Of a stretch of DNA of 64,000 bases, positions 14,034-27,892 are shown piece after piece. The stretch lies in the NCBI GenBank assembly GCA_023079485.1, contig CM041092.1:14087127-14151126 (forward strand). The letters are read 5' to 3'. The stretch's first letter is position 1, and the number at the start of each line of letters is the position of its first letter. A program made the translations under genes and the position numbers. The notes under the pieces are model-generated. The model did no database searches and was not told the origin of the DNA. It saw nothing but the letters and a program-made list of their open reading frames with translations. This DNA is from Archilochus colubris. Taxonomy: Eukaryota; Chordata; Aves; Apodiformes; Trochilidae.

Positions 14034-17000
14034 AACAGATTAGGAAAGGGCAAGAAGGGAGTGAGAGAGGTAAGTGGAATTTTAATCTAATAAAAAAGAT
14101 TAAAAGCCCGATTTTGTTTCTAGATCTCTAAAATGAAAACAAACCAAAAATCAATTATTTCCCTCATTAAACAAAAAATACATTCATCAAATTAATTTCA
14201 AAATCAGATCAAAATAACTTCATTAATTTAATTTTCAAAACAAAGTTAAATGAAATGTTGTATTTGGAAAACATTCAGAAAACATTTTAAACTGCTAAAT
14301 ATCAGGTTTGTTTTTCAGATCAAAATATTTTTGCCAAAGATGGCATGAACTAATCAGTGATTGTTCTAACATATGCATAAAAAAAGGAAGTTTTACAGAA
14401 TAGAATATTAGACCCCCGAATTTTGCCCATAAGAGGACAGCCTGATGTCTATATGCACATATATGTACAAACACTGATTCCAAGCAGTTTACTGGGCAAC
14501 TTAATATAAAAGAATTTGTAATTTTCATGCTTTTCAGAGGTAGAGAAGGAAGGAATCAATTCAAATTCAGACACAGGCCAGCAAGGCTCAAGTTCCTAGT
14601 AGAGTCATGAAGCTTCATACAGTCAAGGTATAGGCAACATAGAGAAAGGAGGAAAATACCTGCAGATTTTCAAAATTCTGGCATCTAAATTCTGGCAATA
14701 CATACTGTAAACCTTCAATTAAATCTTTTGTAGGCGGTGATTAGAAATGATGAATTTAAAAGTGAATTTGATTTCACCAAATGGAATTCCAAATTTGTAA
14801 AAAAATCATTTTGCCTTAAAAAACCTTGCACAATGCAAAAGCTTATCTCCTTCATTACTAAAAAACAAAGCACTTTCAATTTACAAAGACTGAATCGAAA
14901 ACTCAGAAAATGGAGCACAAAATCAAGAAGTACATTATTCTCCCAGGAAAAGAGGCATTTTTCATTCAACTCTTGAAATCATCCCAATATTAAAGGAACT
15001 ATGAAATTATCATACTGTTACATGTCACATCAATGACTGAAAAGTTCAGTAAAAGACATTTTTCCCATTGATTGCTTTTTTCAGGGGAAAAAAAAGCCAC
15101 TGCAAAACTTATTTCTAGTGTTACCATGAATGGTTTTTCAGTACGTGCCTGGCCAAGTACCACTCAGATATAGAGAAGGCCAGCTCTGAAGAGCTGAGCT
15201 GTTTTTACCTGCTAGGTTCCCTTCTGTCATTTCTATTTTTAATAGACAACACTGTACTTCAGTTCATAAAGTAGTATTTCAGAAAGACATAGATCCTTGC
15301 ATGCATTTCCCCAAAACACACCTTCAAGCAGCCCTGAGGACCAGTATGCTCTGGGTTCCCTCCAGAGCTTCCTGACAACCCACAGCAGCTTGCAGTTGTG
15401 AACTAAATGTGGAGAAAAAACCCATAAGGTTTGGGCACCAAAGAGAAGAAACAGACCTGGGGAAGACACTGATCTCCTCAGTCACTGCCTTTCTTAACTG
15501 GAAGCCAGATAATCCTACGGGACTTCTCACCATGCCAAAGACTACTAATGGTACCAAAAGCAGGATAAGGTCTTATAGAATTGCAAGAAGCCCACTGCCA
15601 CACCAGCTCAGCTACCAGAGCTCCATACAAGATCACCTACAGAACAGAAATGACACCGATTTTGGAAAGTACACTAGGATTTCCAAAAAAAAAAAGCTCA
15701 CAAAGACATTTTTCCCATCTTGTCCCAGAATTATTGCAGAATAGCTTAAGATCCCTATTCAACAAACCATGGGCACAAACCTCTAAAGTAAAACACCAAG
15801 ATAGCTCCTTATGGTGAGTGAGATGGCTATGAGGCTTAGAGCTTCTCCAGCTAAGATATGAGGCTATCAGCTGTTGACTGGTGGGTGGATGAGCACCACT
15901 GCATGAACATTTGGTTGGTTTTTTTTACCTAATTTGTTGGGAAGGTAACACATCAATTAAGTATCTTATCACTAACTTGTGACTTTTCTGCCTCTCACAG
16001 TGACATTATGGAATGGATGTCTTACTCCCTCTAATCTTCCAGTTTTCATAAACTGATAATATGCTTAGCAAAAGACTGTGGGATCCAGATTTGCATTCAG
16101 TAGAAACCTCTTGCTTATGGCTACACCAAGTTCCAAAAGCCATAAGATAGATTTATTAGGGATGGCTTAATTACCTAATTACTACACCCAGTAATTGTAC
16201 ACTTTCCATAGTCAGGAAGATTTGAAATTTTTTCTGTCCCTCTATCCCAGCCCTGATATATCCACCACCACTGAAACCTATGGCATGCATTCAAAAACCT
16301 ATTTATTTATGCATATGGCTTGCATATCTCAAGGCTAGATGCATAAATTTTTAAGAGCTGACATGCTCTTCAGGGAAAAAAGTTCCCCCTCTGAATTATT
16401 CTATTCACTCTGCAGCTATCCACTGCTACCCCTTGTTTATCTGCTCATTACTGTGACTGCAAATGAGTTTGTCAGGAGAAATATAATTTAAAGACTGAGA
16501 ATATGAACATAGAGGGCATCTCGATAACTCAGGAAATATGCAAACTCTTTTTTCAGACCCAGAGATAAAACTTTTTCTCCTAGCATTCTTTTTAAAAGGA
16601 ACCTCTTTCAAAGCTTTGTGGAAAAGTCATAATAATTTTTACACAAACAGCTCTGGAAGCTGTTCTGCCTTGCTGCTCATGGGCTTTGCCTTCCATGGAA
16701 AACAAAAAACAACAACAGAAAAAAAAGAGTTACTTTTGAAGAGGTTCAATATTTTATAATTTTAACCTGTTTCATCCCTGAAGTGTGGGTCAAATAAATT
16801 ATTTGGAAGGGTATTTAAGTCTCACAACTTTTAAGAAATTCTAACAAATCAAAACCTTTGCAAATCTTTGTTGATCTTAGTGTGCATATGTGTGGTGGGG
16901 AAGGGGGAATGAGATAGCAGATCATGCTCTGAACAAATTTTGCTGCCAATCTAACACCTTAAGATTTTTTCCCATTTTGTGATATAGTTTATCCTCTTTC

Positions 17001-19521
17001 CACAACAAAATGGCTCTAGCAAATAGGCCTATGGAGAGCCAGCAGTGGATCTCATCAGTTACCTGCAGCCCTGGCCCTCCCTGTAGGAAAGTGATTGGGC
17101 AACAAAATGGATGCAAGCAGCTAGTGATGGAAGGAGATACTCCTATGAGCGGACAGGAGAGGTGCTGTCATCTTATGACAGAAGTTTTCTCTAAAGCAGC
17201 AAAAGATCTCTCCTCATCTGAAATCCAGCAACCTGGATCAACTTTTTTTCCCTAAGCCCTGGCAAGGAACACACTGTGCTCCAGTAGAGCTCTGCCTGCC
17301 TGCCCTGTCAAGGTCTCCACTTCTGGTCTCCCAGTCTTAGGACCAACAGCAGCAAAATGAGTCGAAACATGGCAAAAGGAGAAGAGAAAATTTACACATC
17401 ACCAGGCTAAACTAAAGCCTAAATTATGTTGAATGACACCCAGAAGCAGATGGACATGCATTTAATCTGTTCTTTGCACCCAACTCCATTGAGCAGTCCA
17501 AGACATAATTTTCTTCCTCAGCTGAAATTTTCAAGTGGTCTTCAGACAGGATCCAAAAAATCACTTCTCCTCAGTTTGGTGACAAACAAAAAAAGGAGAC
17601 ACTGTCATTGTTTTGGTTGGCATTATATTTCTGCTCTTACATGTATTGTGGCTGCACTGCCCCCTACCTAGATCTAGTTCTCCCTCTGTTAACACCAAGA
17701 AGTCTCCATGTAAGGTGCTATGCAGTTATACAGGCTGTGTACATCCCAACTATTTTTCAGCAATCTTTTTAAGCCTGCATTAATTAATTCATTCCACAGA
17801 CTCCTTCATTTTGCCATGCATATTTTGTAACTATATTGTTAACTGGCCTACATGTGCCAGCCACCCATGTCTGTTGACACGAGCCTCAGGCTATCAGCTG
17901 AGGCAAATGGTAGCCTTTTGAAGTGGTTTAATATTCTTTCCCAGGGATCTAAGCCATTTATATCCACTGGTGTCATAAGAGGGGAGTTACAGGTGGATGC
18001 CGTGGAAAAATATGCTATGCAACTTAAAAATCCACAGTGATTTGTGTCTCAAGTTTCTAGAGACAAGGCTTGTTCTTGGGACAGATAAAGACAAATCTGT
18101 CAACTAGAGAGATTTTCACCTCTAAACCGAGACAAAAATACTGTCTGAGATGGACTCATGTCTAAACCTGGCTACTAATGCCTTTGTTCCCAAATTTACA
18201 AATCCAGAGAAGAATTGCTTCAACAAAAGCCTGGTGGACCTGACTGTCATCCCGAGTGGAATTTAAGTGCATGAAGTCTGTCTAGGTTTTTTCAGCCTTT
18301 GTGCTTGTTTGTCTTTCTACATTTTTGCTGCCAATTTCATGCCTGACCAGACAAACCAACAGACATTTACTTGTCCCAAGGTAAGGCAAGTCAATAAACA
18401 GACAAGTTAAGAGGAGAATATAGCCTAAACGACACCTCCTTTTCCTCTGGCTTCATTATCCTAGTACTCTCCATCAGTTCCCAGATTGTGCTGCAACTGC
18501 AATGTTGCTCATCTCACAAATAGACTGCAAAATTCTTCAGGTTAGGACCTTCCTTTCCATCGTTTCATAAAAACATTGGCCAGACCAACAGCACTAGGTA
18601 AATACAATAAAAGAATTATGATAATGGATGATAGTGATGATTAAAAATTCATATCCCCTCTAGACACGAGATACTCACAGCTTCCCAATTTGACCCAGTG
18701 GGGATAAGAGGAAGATGTAGCAATACAGAAAAACCAGGCAGAGAGCCATGATTGGGAAAAAGCAACAACAGCTAAATGAAAAACAAAGATGAGTTCAAGG
18801 AATCCCTGGAGAACTCCAGCTTTTGAAGTCCCTTGCCTGCACTCACAACAAGGAGCCCGTGACAGCTGCTGCCGTGTGTTTGATACCCTCCCGGCTGCAG
18901 TTCTGTCATTTACTGAGCTATCCTGTCATCAGCCAGCACAGAAATAGAGCATGTGTTACCCCAGGTCCCATCTTCATTCCTCAGAAAGTCAAAGCCTGTT
19001 CGTAGATCAGAGCTGTTTCAAATCCAAGTCTGAGGAAACAGACACATTGTCAAAGTGATATTCTGGACTTTTCCCCTTGCTTTGCTGATGCAGTAAGAAC
19101 TGAACAAACATTTCCAGATGAAACACATTTTTAGTTAAGAAAATGAAGAAAGAAATAAACTTAAACTGCAGATTCTGCAACTTGGAGATATTAAGTGAAT
19201 TATTTTATTTTTACTAAGTTGCTCAGTTTTAAAAATTAAAAAAAAATGTAGAAAGGAAAAATAACACTACAAGATTCTGTAAATGTCTTTATGCCCTGTC
19301 TATACTGCAAGACTTAGTGTCTGCTAACATAAACAGAATTATATTTGCACTCTGAATAGTCTTCTTACATCTCACTGGTTGGCTTCTGTTTCATGCAGGG
19401 ATGTGGTCAGAGTTTTCTGACTTATTATTGCTACTGCCTCTCCAGATGTGCTTCTCTCCCCTTCCACCTGGAAAGCTTAAACAATGATCCCAGCAGGCAG
19501 TGGGAGAGGTTATTGGAATGG
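14034..19521. other. Gene-free stretch, nothing recognised
   Basis: Unique DNA, AT-rich at 14100-14900 and somewhat more balanced at 15150-15850 and 16980-17350. The overlapping plus-strand frames at 15409-15744 (111 codons) and 15581-15817 show no domain. A patch at 17830-18260 is texturally like conserved non-coding DNA but carries nothing more specific. Confidence 0.55.
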
Positions 19522-19562
19522 TTTTGGTTTTTTTTTTTTGTTTGTTTGGTTTTTGGGTTTTA
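19522..19562. repeat. T/G-rich low-complexity tract
   Basis: A GGTTTT, TTTG and GGTTTTT mixture. It is the complementary form of the A/C-rich tracts elsewhere in the window. Confidence 0.75.
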
Positions 19563-21981
19563 TTGTTTGCTTTACTTTCCCCAAAAAACAGGGGGTTGAA
19601 ATGTCCAGAAATGCTTCCTGAAAGACAGATGTAAGTTTGTATATCTGGGAGACAGACAGAATATGTTTCCTCTTTTCCATCCATCAAGAAATTCTGAGCT
19701 ACCAGCCACTAACACTCCTGAAAATGCTTTATTGGTACTTAAATTCTCATCATAATTGAGATTTTATTTTTATTATTTTCACATAAAATTAATTTCACAT
19801 TTAGTAATCACATATCGAGAAAGTCTTAATTCAAGGGAATAATTGCATTTCCAATAAAATTACAATACTAGAGCTAGGGATTTAGGAGTTATAAACAACA
19901 CCCAAACAGTAGTTTTCACTACAAGTTTTGAAAAACATCCTCTCTAAACCCAAGACATTTTCATTGCATTAAAAATGTTAGCAAACTCTAGTATTTTAAG
20001 ACTTTGGTTTGCAGGTTGTTATGCCCACATATATAAGCATCCCCAGTATTATAAATCAAGTAAGTGCAACATTACCCAAACTGGGAACTAATACTCAACA
20101 GTATTTCATTGAACACACAAGAAAGGACAATTTTCAGGCAAAAGAAATAATTTCTTTAAATGTTTTTCTGTGGATATCTAAGGAATCATCAGATTAATAA
20201 AAAAAGAACAGAATGTCTATGGGGTTTACGTCCCCATAAAAAATATGTTTCAGAAAGTCTAATTTCTTTTGTTATGAAAAAAGAAGTTGTTATTAAACAA
20301 TTGCAATTTGATTTTATGCTTTCAAGAGGAGTACTTATGTATGAAGCTAGTGTGCCGCAGCTTGTTAGCTTTACTGAAGTGTGCATGCATAATATATAGT
20401 TGCTGGAAGTAAAAGAACTACTTAGCTAAACAGGTGGGAAAGAGCTGGAAGGATAGAACAGAATGAGAGAAAGACTAAAGTGTCTTTAAATGTTGACAAA
20501 GATATATCAAAAGGCTATACATAAATATATATAAAAGTTTGTAATGCCCTTGGCTGTAAAAAGTTTTCTGTTGTTAAAGGCAGATTTAGAAAAGCAAGCT
20601 TTTTAGGAAAAAATCAAACTCCTCTTCCAAACAGAAAGCAAATTCTGATATTTGACTCTATTCTGCTGTTATTTCACAAAGATGTAAAAGACATAAACCA
20701 GGAAATTTGCTGGTATTTTGAAGACCTTTCTGATTTGTTGGAATCTTTCTGCCTTCCACACTTCCTTATTCACCTGTCTTTTCTTCCCAGGATTCCCTTT
20801 TCTAACTCCCAATCAACAGATTCTTGTGATGGAAATATTCATGAGAGACAGGATATCATCCTTTCCAGCCACAACTTTTCCTTTTTTTTTTTTTTTTAAA
20901 GTTCTTTTTACTCTTTGATATGTTTTCATGCAATAACAAACTCTTGAAGCTTCACACAGTGCTTTTTTTAACATAAATTTTGGTAATTAGTCCATACTTA
21001 GTCTTATACACTTGTGTAACTATTTTTCTACTTTTTGGAGTGGCTGGGAAGGATGCTGAAAAGCAAGGAAAAAAAATCAAGTTAAGAGTAGCATGATACC
21101 AGAAAGGTAGAAAAAGAGACACAGAACTTTTAAGACTAGAAAAAAAGGTATGATTGTGGGAGAAATTAGCTACATGCTTGACAGAGATTAACTAAGGAAC
21201 TCTTGAGGACAAGTGTAGAAGCTCCATCACCTCCTCAAAGCTATAACCAAAACTTGCTGTAACCAAATCCCAATTTATATTCTGAAATTGTCCTTTACAA
21301 GGAGAATTTTGTGGCATTTTATGTCTTAAGACATACACATCTCAGTCCCATCTAGACAAATATGGGACTCATTTCAAAGAGGAATAAACTAAGAATTGGA
21401 AAATACAATTTCATGGTGCGTTATCAATCCTGTAAACTGGGATAGTTGACATTGTGAAGATCAGTTCCATTGCTCAAGGCCTTGGCATTGCAAGAGTATG
21501 GCTGAAAATGCAGCAATTTTAGGAGTGTATATCACTTTCTATTTCTTGGGCCTCCAGGATATAATCAACCAAGGTGTCATCTACTGATTTTGTTTTTTAA
21601 CTATTAATGGTGATAATGGGTTATGATCAGAATATCCTCTTGTGTTTTTAGACATAAAACTACGTTGAAAACCAAATGGTAAAATTTGCAAGCTATAAAT
21701 GAAAGGCACTACTGATTTCCACAAACAAACAAAAACCAAACAAAAAGTGAGAAGTGGTGCATTTCTAAGTGTCTATCATTCCATAGTTTTGCAGTCTACA
21801 TGGTGGAGGGGATCAGCTTTTATCAACAGAAAAATAAAAAAAATTATAAGCCATTCAATTCATTAAAAATAAAATTAACTTGTCCAGTTGAAAATGGGGT
21901 TAGAATATAGTTAGAGGGAATGAAGGCACGAATAGGAGCAATCTGTTAGTAAGAAATAAGTTGAGAATTTTCAGGCTTTTC
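19563..21981. other. Gene-free stretch with one T run
   Basis: AT-rich unique DNA. It holds a 16-base T run at 20882-20897 and a CAAA-type tract at about 21719-21747. No repeat family or exon was recognised. Confidence 0.6.
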
Positions 21982-22003
21982 TTTTTTTTTTTTTTTTTTT
22001 TTT
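21982..22003. repeat. Poly-T run, 22 bases
   Basis: An uninterrupted run of 22 T follows a C. It could be the tail of a minus-strand retrotransposed insertion, but the sequence after it (22004-22060) matches no family that I recognise. A 7-bp match (TTCAGGC at 21970-21976 and 22051-22057) is too short and too close to be a convincing target-site duplication. Confidence 0.85.
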
Positions 22004-22099
22004 CCACAGAATAACAGAGATGAAGAAGAACCTAAATTATTTAGACTGCCTTCAGGCAGTGTATGGGGAGCACTCTTTTAAAAGCTTGGGTTTGTACTC

Positions 22100-22720
22100 T
22101 GGGATTTTATTGAAAGGACAAAATAAAACCCAGTTCCCTGGCTGGCAGCTCATTAGCTGCAGTCCAGGACCTGGGACATTACCTGTGACCCGATGATTTA
22201 TTAGGGAGCACCACGGAAAAGCTAGACACCTGCCACGGGTTTTCCATATAGTGTAGAAATACCTGCTGCACCCACATTCCTCCCTCTGGGTTCCATCTAC
22301 CCAAAAAATGATATTGAGCTTTGTGGTAAAAAAAGTGCTGGGGCTGCAGGGGAAGTGACATGGAGGAGGGCAGCATTCCAGAGGGCCAAATTAATTTCCC
22401 CAGGGATGCCCTGCTTGTAAAATCCCATAAACAAAATGTCACTTTTCATTCGCTAAGCTACTTTGATTGCTAACAGCAAACACATGCCTTACTTTGGCAT
22501 AAAGCTCTGCACCATCAAATTAAATAATGTTGGGTTGTTGTTTTTGGTGTTTTTTTGTTTTTTTTTTTACCCCTTAACAATCTGTCTCACACATTCCTTG
22601 GCTGCCTCTAAAAGTCACTTGTAAAGTTTCACACTTGCATGCTGCGAACAGCAAAGCTGGAAAGCTCAGTGTCTCCGAGGATCAATAAGCTTTGAGTCAT
22701 TTTAGTTCAAATGGGGAGAA
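22100..22720. other. Candidate conserved non-coding block
   Basis: This is a long unique block that is less AT-rich than its surroundings and has no recognisable repeat. It includes a patch at 22385-22480 that mixes AATTAATTT homeodomain-like cores with CCATAAACAAAA (forkhead-like) and ACTTTGAT (TCF/LEF-like). A GT-rich low-complexity tract interrupts it at about 22531-22571. The minus-strand frame at 22179-22442 shows no domain. A function as a cis-regulatory element is inference only. Confidence 0.28.
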
Positions 22721-23756
22721 GCAAGTCCAGCAATTGACAACTGCCATCTCATGGTGAGTGAGGGAAATGAAAAGGAAACTCTAGATGATTTCTGATGGCC
22801 AAGTAAGAGCATCACATGAAGGCCTGATAACATAACACTTGAAGATTCTCTATGATAAATTACAGGTGAAATACTGAAAGGTCACTACTGGTATAACAAA
22901 AAACTGGATCCTAATAGGCTGTAATATCAGAGTGTTCCTTAGAGTTAGCACTCACCTATCTTCAAAAGTATTTACTAATGCCTTTTGAAACTGTGTATCA
23001 GGGGGTGAGGTGGTTGAAGTCCAAACCTGTACTGAAAACCTTTATAGTGGTTTATAGAGGAAAAAGCATCATACAGGCACCCTGCAGCAGGAGACTGGTC
23101 AGACAAAATGATTCCCCAAAGATTGAAGAAGTATTAGTGATGAGTGTCAGTAAAAAAGTGGACTTAGTAGTGTATACGTAGGGCAATATTAATCTCCATA
23201 TCCTTCTGTGGATATTCTGGGAAAAGATTTCTGAGTCCTAATGGTCTTGGAATGCTTTGGTCCAAGAGGGGGAGAAATATTCTGTGGTTCACTGGTCTCC
23301 TTTTGGGAAAGACACTACCCTGGAAACAAAGTAGTTTCTTTTGGAGCAGCAATTAGACTTTTAAACACTTCTAGGAATAATTCTCATCTGATCAGAACAA
23401 ACATCTGATCAGAATATACCTTCAGACTGACATGGAGAACTCTGTACCTTTCTACCACCCGTCATCTCCCTGATATTTTCTGCCTCCAGTCATATTATAA
23501 AAGTCATTGGCTGATACAAGTCTGAAGTGTCCAAAAAGACTCATTTAACAGTTAATGTTATGTATTTTTAGTAGGTATTTTTTCCCCTCCTCAATTAAAA
23601 AAAAAAAAAAAAAAAAAAGATAACAGAAGTTGAATGGAGGTAGATATTGGTATTATGTAGACACGAATTAAATTGAGTGCTGATTCCAATCTCTAGCACT
23701 AATTATTCCCACCACCTTATCTAGAAATAATTAGGAAACATCCTCCTGAGAATAGC
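22721..23756. other. Gene-free stretch with poly-A run
   Basis: Unique AT-rich DNA. The one striking feature is an uninterrupted 22-base A run at 23597-23618. I see no cDNA-like body upstream of it and no target-site duplication, so I treat it as a homopolymer rather than a retrocopy tail. Confidence 0.6.
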
Positions 23757-23835
23757 AGCCTTGATTCTCCTCTTTCCTACGGTAAGACTACTCAGGCTCT
23801 ATACCAGTGTAACTAAGCAATGGATTACCATCAGT
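23757..23835. repeat. Possible remnant of an old amniote repeat
   Basis: The order TTGATTCTCCTCT, then GTAAGACTACTC, then ACCAGTGTAACTAAG and CAATGG resembles a motif chain familiar from old repeats shared by turtles, crocodilians and birds (tokens such as 'TTACACCAGTGTAA' and 'AGTCAATGGAG'). I cannot name the family with confidence. Other readings remain open. Confidence 0.3.
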
Positions 23836-26800
23836 GCCTGCAGTTTTAAAACTCTAGCCTGCTGAGTGAGCATAGTTTTTCAATGCAAGATATAAGGAAC
23901 TGATTTCCTTGGGAATTACAGAGCATAAAACCTGAAGACAGATACACACTTAGCAGTAAGCCCAAGATTACATGCTTATACTTATAACAGAGAGCAATAA
24001 AAAGAAGGAAACATTTAGCTTAAACTTTGAGCATATGTATGTGCAGGGGGAGCTCAATTATTTAGTGAAATGGCATTTTCAAAATAGCAGCCATTTCCTT
24101 TTCATGCTCTGATACTTTTTCCCTTCTTCTTGTTTCCCCAGTTCATTTTCAGCCCCCACCTGCCCTTGGAGCTGTAGTTAGACCTAGTGAATAAAGTTTT
24201 CACAATCTGCCTGGCAAACCAGGAAACAAGGTTCCTATCCCTGCTGTAGCCTAGACATCTGCTTCTGCAATTGGTCTTCTCCAATACTGAACACAAGGAC
24301 CTGATTTTGCCAGATTTATTCAGATTCATCTAGAATAAGTGGACTTTCCAAAAAAGTAGAGTCAGATACCAGAAACATCAGCAAAACACCCCAATCTGAA
24401 AAGGAGATCTGTTAAACCTCTGTCACTGCTGACCCTTGAAGCACTTACCTTTGAATATCTCAAATACCTCTGATGCTTCTTGTGGCCATTGGTAGCATTG
24501 CCAGGAACTGGCTGAGGAGCAGCACAGTTAACCCTGTATCTAAAACATAAACTGCCACTTTCACTTCTCACCTTTGGGAGCCATGGCACTCTCAGATTGC
24601 ATTTAACTATTTGGGTCTGGTGTGGAAGAGAGAGGAGGCAGACCTGATGCCTCCCCAGCTATTTCCTTGGTGCTGACACAAAAAGCAGGGAAGTTCCAGA
24701 CCCCAACTCATCCTTCACCTGTGTGAGTTTGAACCCTCACTCCCTGCATGCACACTCTATTAGCCTGAAGCATATTTTAGTTGAGGTTTTTCTTGCCCTT
24801 GCTTATCAAAGTAATGTTGATTTGTTTGGAACTATGAAGATGTTAATGAGAAGGAAGAGAGGGGATTTTTGCATTTAGCTGAAGATAAAGATATCTGAAG
24901 ACTGAATTCCACTTAACTGGTTTGGAAAGGTTGGGACCAGAAATTTATCAATCTCAACAGCAAGCTCTTAAACCTGTGCAAACTATTTCTGGATTTCCAC
25001 TCCTGCCATGTAACAACCCTCTCTCAATTATACTCATGCACAACTGCATATGCACACACAAAATGTATTCTATAGGCTTCCACACCACATATCAAAAAGT
25101 CACCAAGTTTCTTCTTTTTCTATCAAGTCATAAACCTCCTCATCTCAGAGCATCCTTCTCTAAGGCATATTGAGATCCATCCTCTCTCCCTTTTTCATTG
25201 AAGACACTGATCAAGCCAATTTGCTCTGCCTGTGTTCAAATTATAAAAACAAGTAACCCTTTTTAAGTAACCTTAAAGCTAAACTGCATCTCCTCTTTCA
25301 TTAGAAGCAATGATAGAAATTTGGCAAATTTAAAAGTCATAGGGTTCTTTGACATCTAGCTTGTCTGAGTATCACTAAAGGAAACATAATGGACCTGGTT
25401 AGGTCATGAGAGCATACCTGGCTTCTCCCCTTCATAATTTTCCACTCCCCTCCAAACTGCTAAGCAGAATTTCACGTCACCCTCAAAGGACATGGTAGAA
25501 GAGAGGTCCAATAACTTCTCTCACCTAGAAGGCAAAAAACTAAGTGAAACAAAATGACACACGGAACAGTCTCTTTTTTGCTGATCTTCTGCAGGTGGAT
25601 AAGTATCAGGGGACAAAACACAACTATCCTGGGGATGGGGAGAAAGATAGCAATCACAGGCACCCTGCCATTTTGGGGATTTATACAGTACACCAATAAG
25701 TAATTTTGAACTATGAGAGAACAAACTATAGTTTTTTCAACATTGTCAGTAAATCTAACTCTAAAATGCTTCATGGAAATAGAGCCAGCTGGGAGCTTTT
25801 TGAAGACGTGTTGCATTTTCACTGCTATTTGTAGAAATGAGTTATTCAGGCAGATTTTTGAATCTAAAATTTGTGATTTCCTTCCCCCACTTATTATTCA
25901 TACAACATTTTTTGACATTTCAAAATGAAGAGGGGAAAACTTTCTGTCTCAACTTTGTTTTCAAGTAGTAGACCCGTATGATAAAATATAAATGGGTCAA
26001 AACAGGATGTTTTAAAGACTTTGGAACAAGTGTTTTTGTGTTTGTTTAAAACTGAACATTAAAAAAAAATAATAATTCATGACAGGAAAATTGAGGATTT
26101 AGAGATTTTGAGATGGGAAAGCAATTTCTCTTCCTAATTCCAGTGAGTCAACTGTTCATAATACAGAATATTTTACATTTTTCCATTGTACCCTTCCCAC
26201 ACTCAAACTCAAATAAAGAGAACCAGCTTCAAATCTACCCTAAACAACCATTTTTTCTACATATCTAATGCAACAAGTATCTGGGAAGACAGTCTACTGA
26301 CTTTACTTATCAAGTCAAGTGAAGAAAGTTAGAAATGCCTTTTGTTGAGTCCTTCTTCTCATCATCATACACCCAGCTTTCAATCACAGAACAGTCTGCA
26401 GCTACACAGATTCTAGGAGCACTGTACCACAGACAGTCTAAATATTTTCCTCTACCCAGGGCCATCTTGGTTTTGATGTTGATTCCTGTCTTCTCCAAGC
26501 CCCTCATCAAAGGAAGAGAAGGCATAAAATATCCCAAACATTTAAACAAGAAAATAAAATTCAGCACCTCACCCCAGCAGACACAAGAATGTAAGATTTA
26601 CTGCCAAACTGGCAGGAATTTCTGGAGTTCTAAAAACTCCATTTATACTCCAGTTATACTCAAGAGAGAGAAATCTTTAACTGGCCTTTTTCCTTTTCTC
26701 AGCAAGCTTCACCTGCACTTTGAGGACTAAACCAGAGCAATTAGCTTTTAGCCTTCTCTTTTATAGCTAATTGCCCTTAAGGCAACTGCAAGGATTCCCA

Positions 26801-27892
26801 GGTGTCAGCTTTCTGTGGTGTTTATGCAACTCCCAGAAGAGAGCAAGTTAAATAGAAAAGTTCTTCAGCATGCGTATATGTAAAATGGAAGCTTAAAAAG
26901 CCAACAAGGCAAGATGATCATTAATTTTCTATGTACATCACGTTCAGTCACTGAATTATACAATGTGATAGCATTACAAGCAGAAAAAGCTTCTTAAATG
27001 GAAGGATTAAAAATCTCCAATTTTTTCAATGACTCCTAATTGGCATTTGAAATCCTTTTGCCACCAATGAAATTATATTTAGAGAGTGCTATTCAAAGTT
27101 ATAGTTTTATTGGTTTTTTAATTATTTTTCTACCTTGACATTCATCTAAGGAGCCTGTGTCTGAAACAGAAGAAGGAATCAATTTTCTGCTGCCTGGAAG
27201 GGGAAAGTTTCCTTTCAAATCACTGTCGATGAACACAGCTAGTTATGCCAGAAGGAAATATGGCCACACATCTGGTTGTCAACTGACATTTCAATCTGGT
27301 GCTTTATTTTTTATTTCTCTCCAGTGGTTTCCCAGCGGTGGGTGGGTGCTGCAGACTCTATCTCCCAGAAGGAAGAGTACCTGATTAACCCAAACCCCCA
27401 CCCCAATGCTGCTGTTACTCGATAGCCTGAAGTGTGTGCAAAGATGCATCCCCGTCAAATTTCAGCAAGAACAAAGTTCTTATTTCACAATTTGAGGCAC
27501 TATAAAATTCTGTGGGGCTAGCAGGTGCCAACTAAAACATTTGTTTTTGGAAGTTGAGCTGCTAGTATTTTGATGAGAAGCAACTTTGAAAGCCTTGTTA
27601 TGGTAGGCATAGTCAAAACTGTCAGTCTTGTAAAGGCTCCAAAATTTAGGGCTTCCCATCATTACCCCATCACTTGAGTACTTTCATCAGTGATCCTGAT
27701 TACCAGAGCAGATCTGTCTTATTTTGCTATAAATTTAGGAACAGGACTTTGAAGCTTAATAAAACTTTTCAGTCACAGTGTAGATGGTATTTGACCTACA
27801 GTGAGATGTCTTTGTAAAGGCAATCATTATGTTTCTTAATATAGATGTCCACACAGCACTTCTATACATGATGTGAAAACCTCTATTTCCAC
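23836..27892. other. Gene-free stretch, partly conserved-looking
   Basis: No exon or repeat family was recognised. The frames at 25472-25822 (minus strand, 116 codons) and 26335-26730 (plus strand, 131 codons) have no domain signature. A 10-bp inverted repeat lies at 26737-26774. The block 27150-27480 is unique and balanced in composition, and could be a conserved element, but nothing specific supports that. Confidence 0.55.
26737..26774. other. 10-bp perfect inverted repeat with homeodomain-like cores
   Basis: GCAATTAGCT at 26737-26746 is the exact reverse complement of AGCTAATTGC at 26765-26774, with an 18-base spacer. Each arm contains a TAATT/AATTA core, so the pair could be two facing homeodomain sites or a small hairpin. 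It may also be chance in AT-rich DNA. Confidence 0.5.

Noticed and set aside
18087..18105. GACAGAT/ATCTGTC small inverted repeat as a structured RNA
   Set aside because: The 7-bp stem is short and nothing around it extends the pairing.
23597..23618. Poly-A run as the tail of a processed pseudogene
   Set aside because: There is no cDNA-like sequence before it, no AATAAA at the expected place and no target-site duplication found.
26335..26730. 131-codon open frame as a gene or exon
   Set aside because: The translation shows no family resemblance and overlaps an opposite-strand frame. There is no flanking splice pattern that I would defend.
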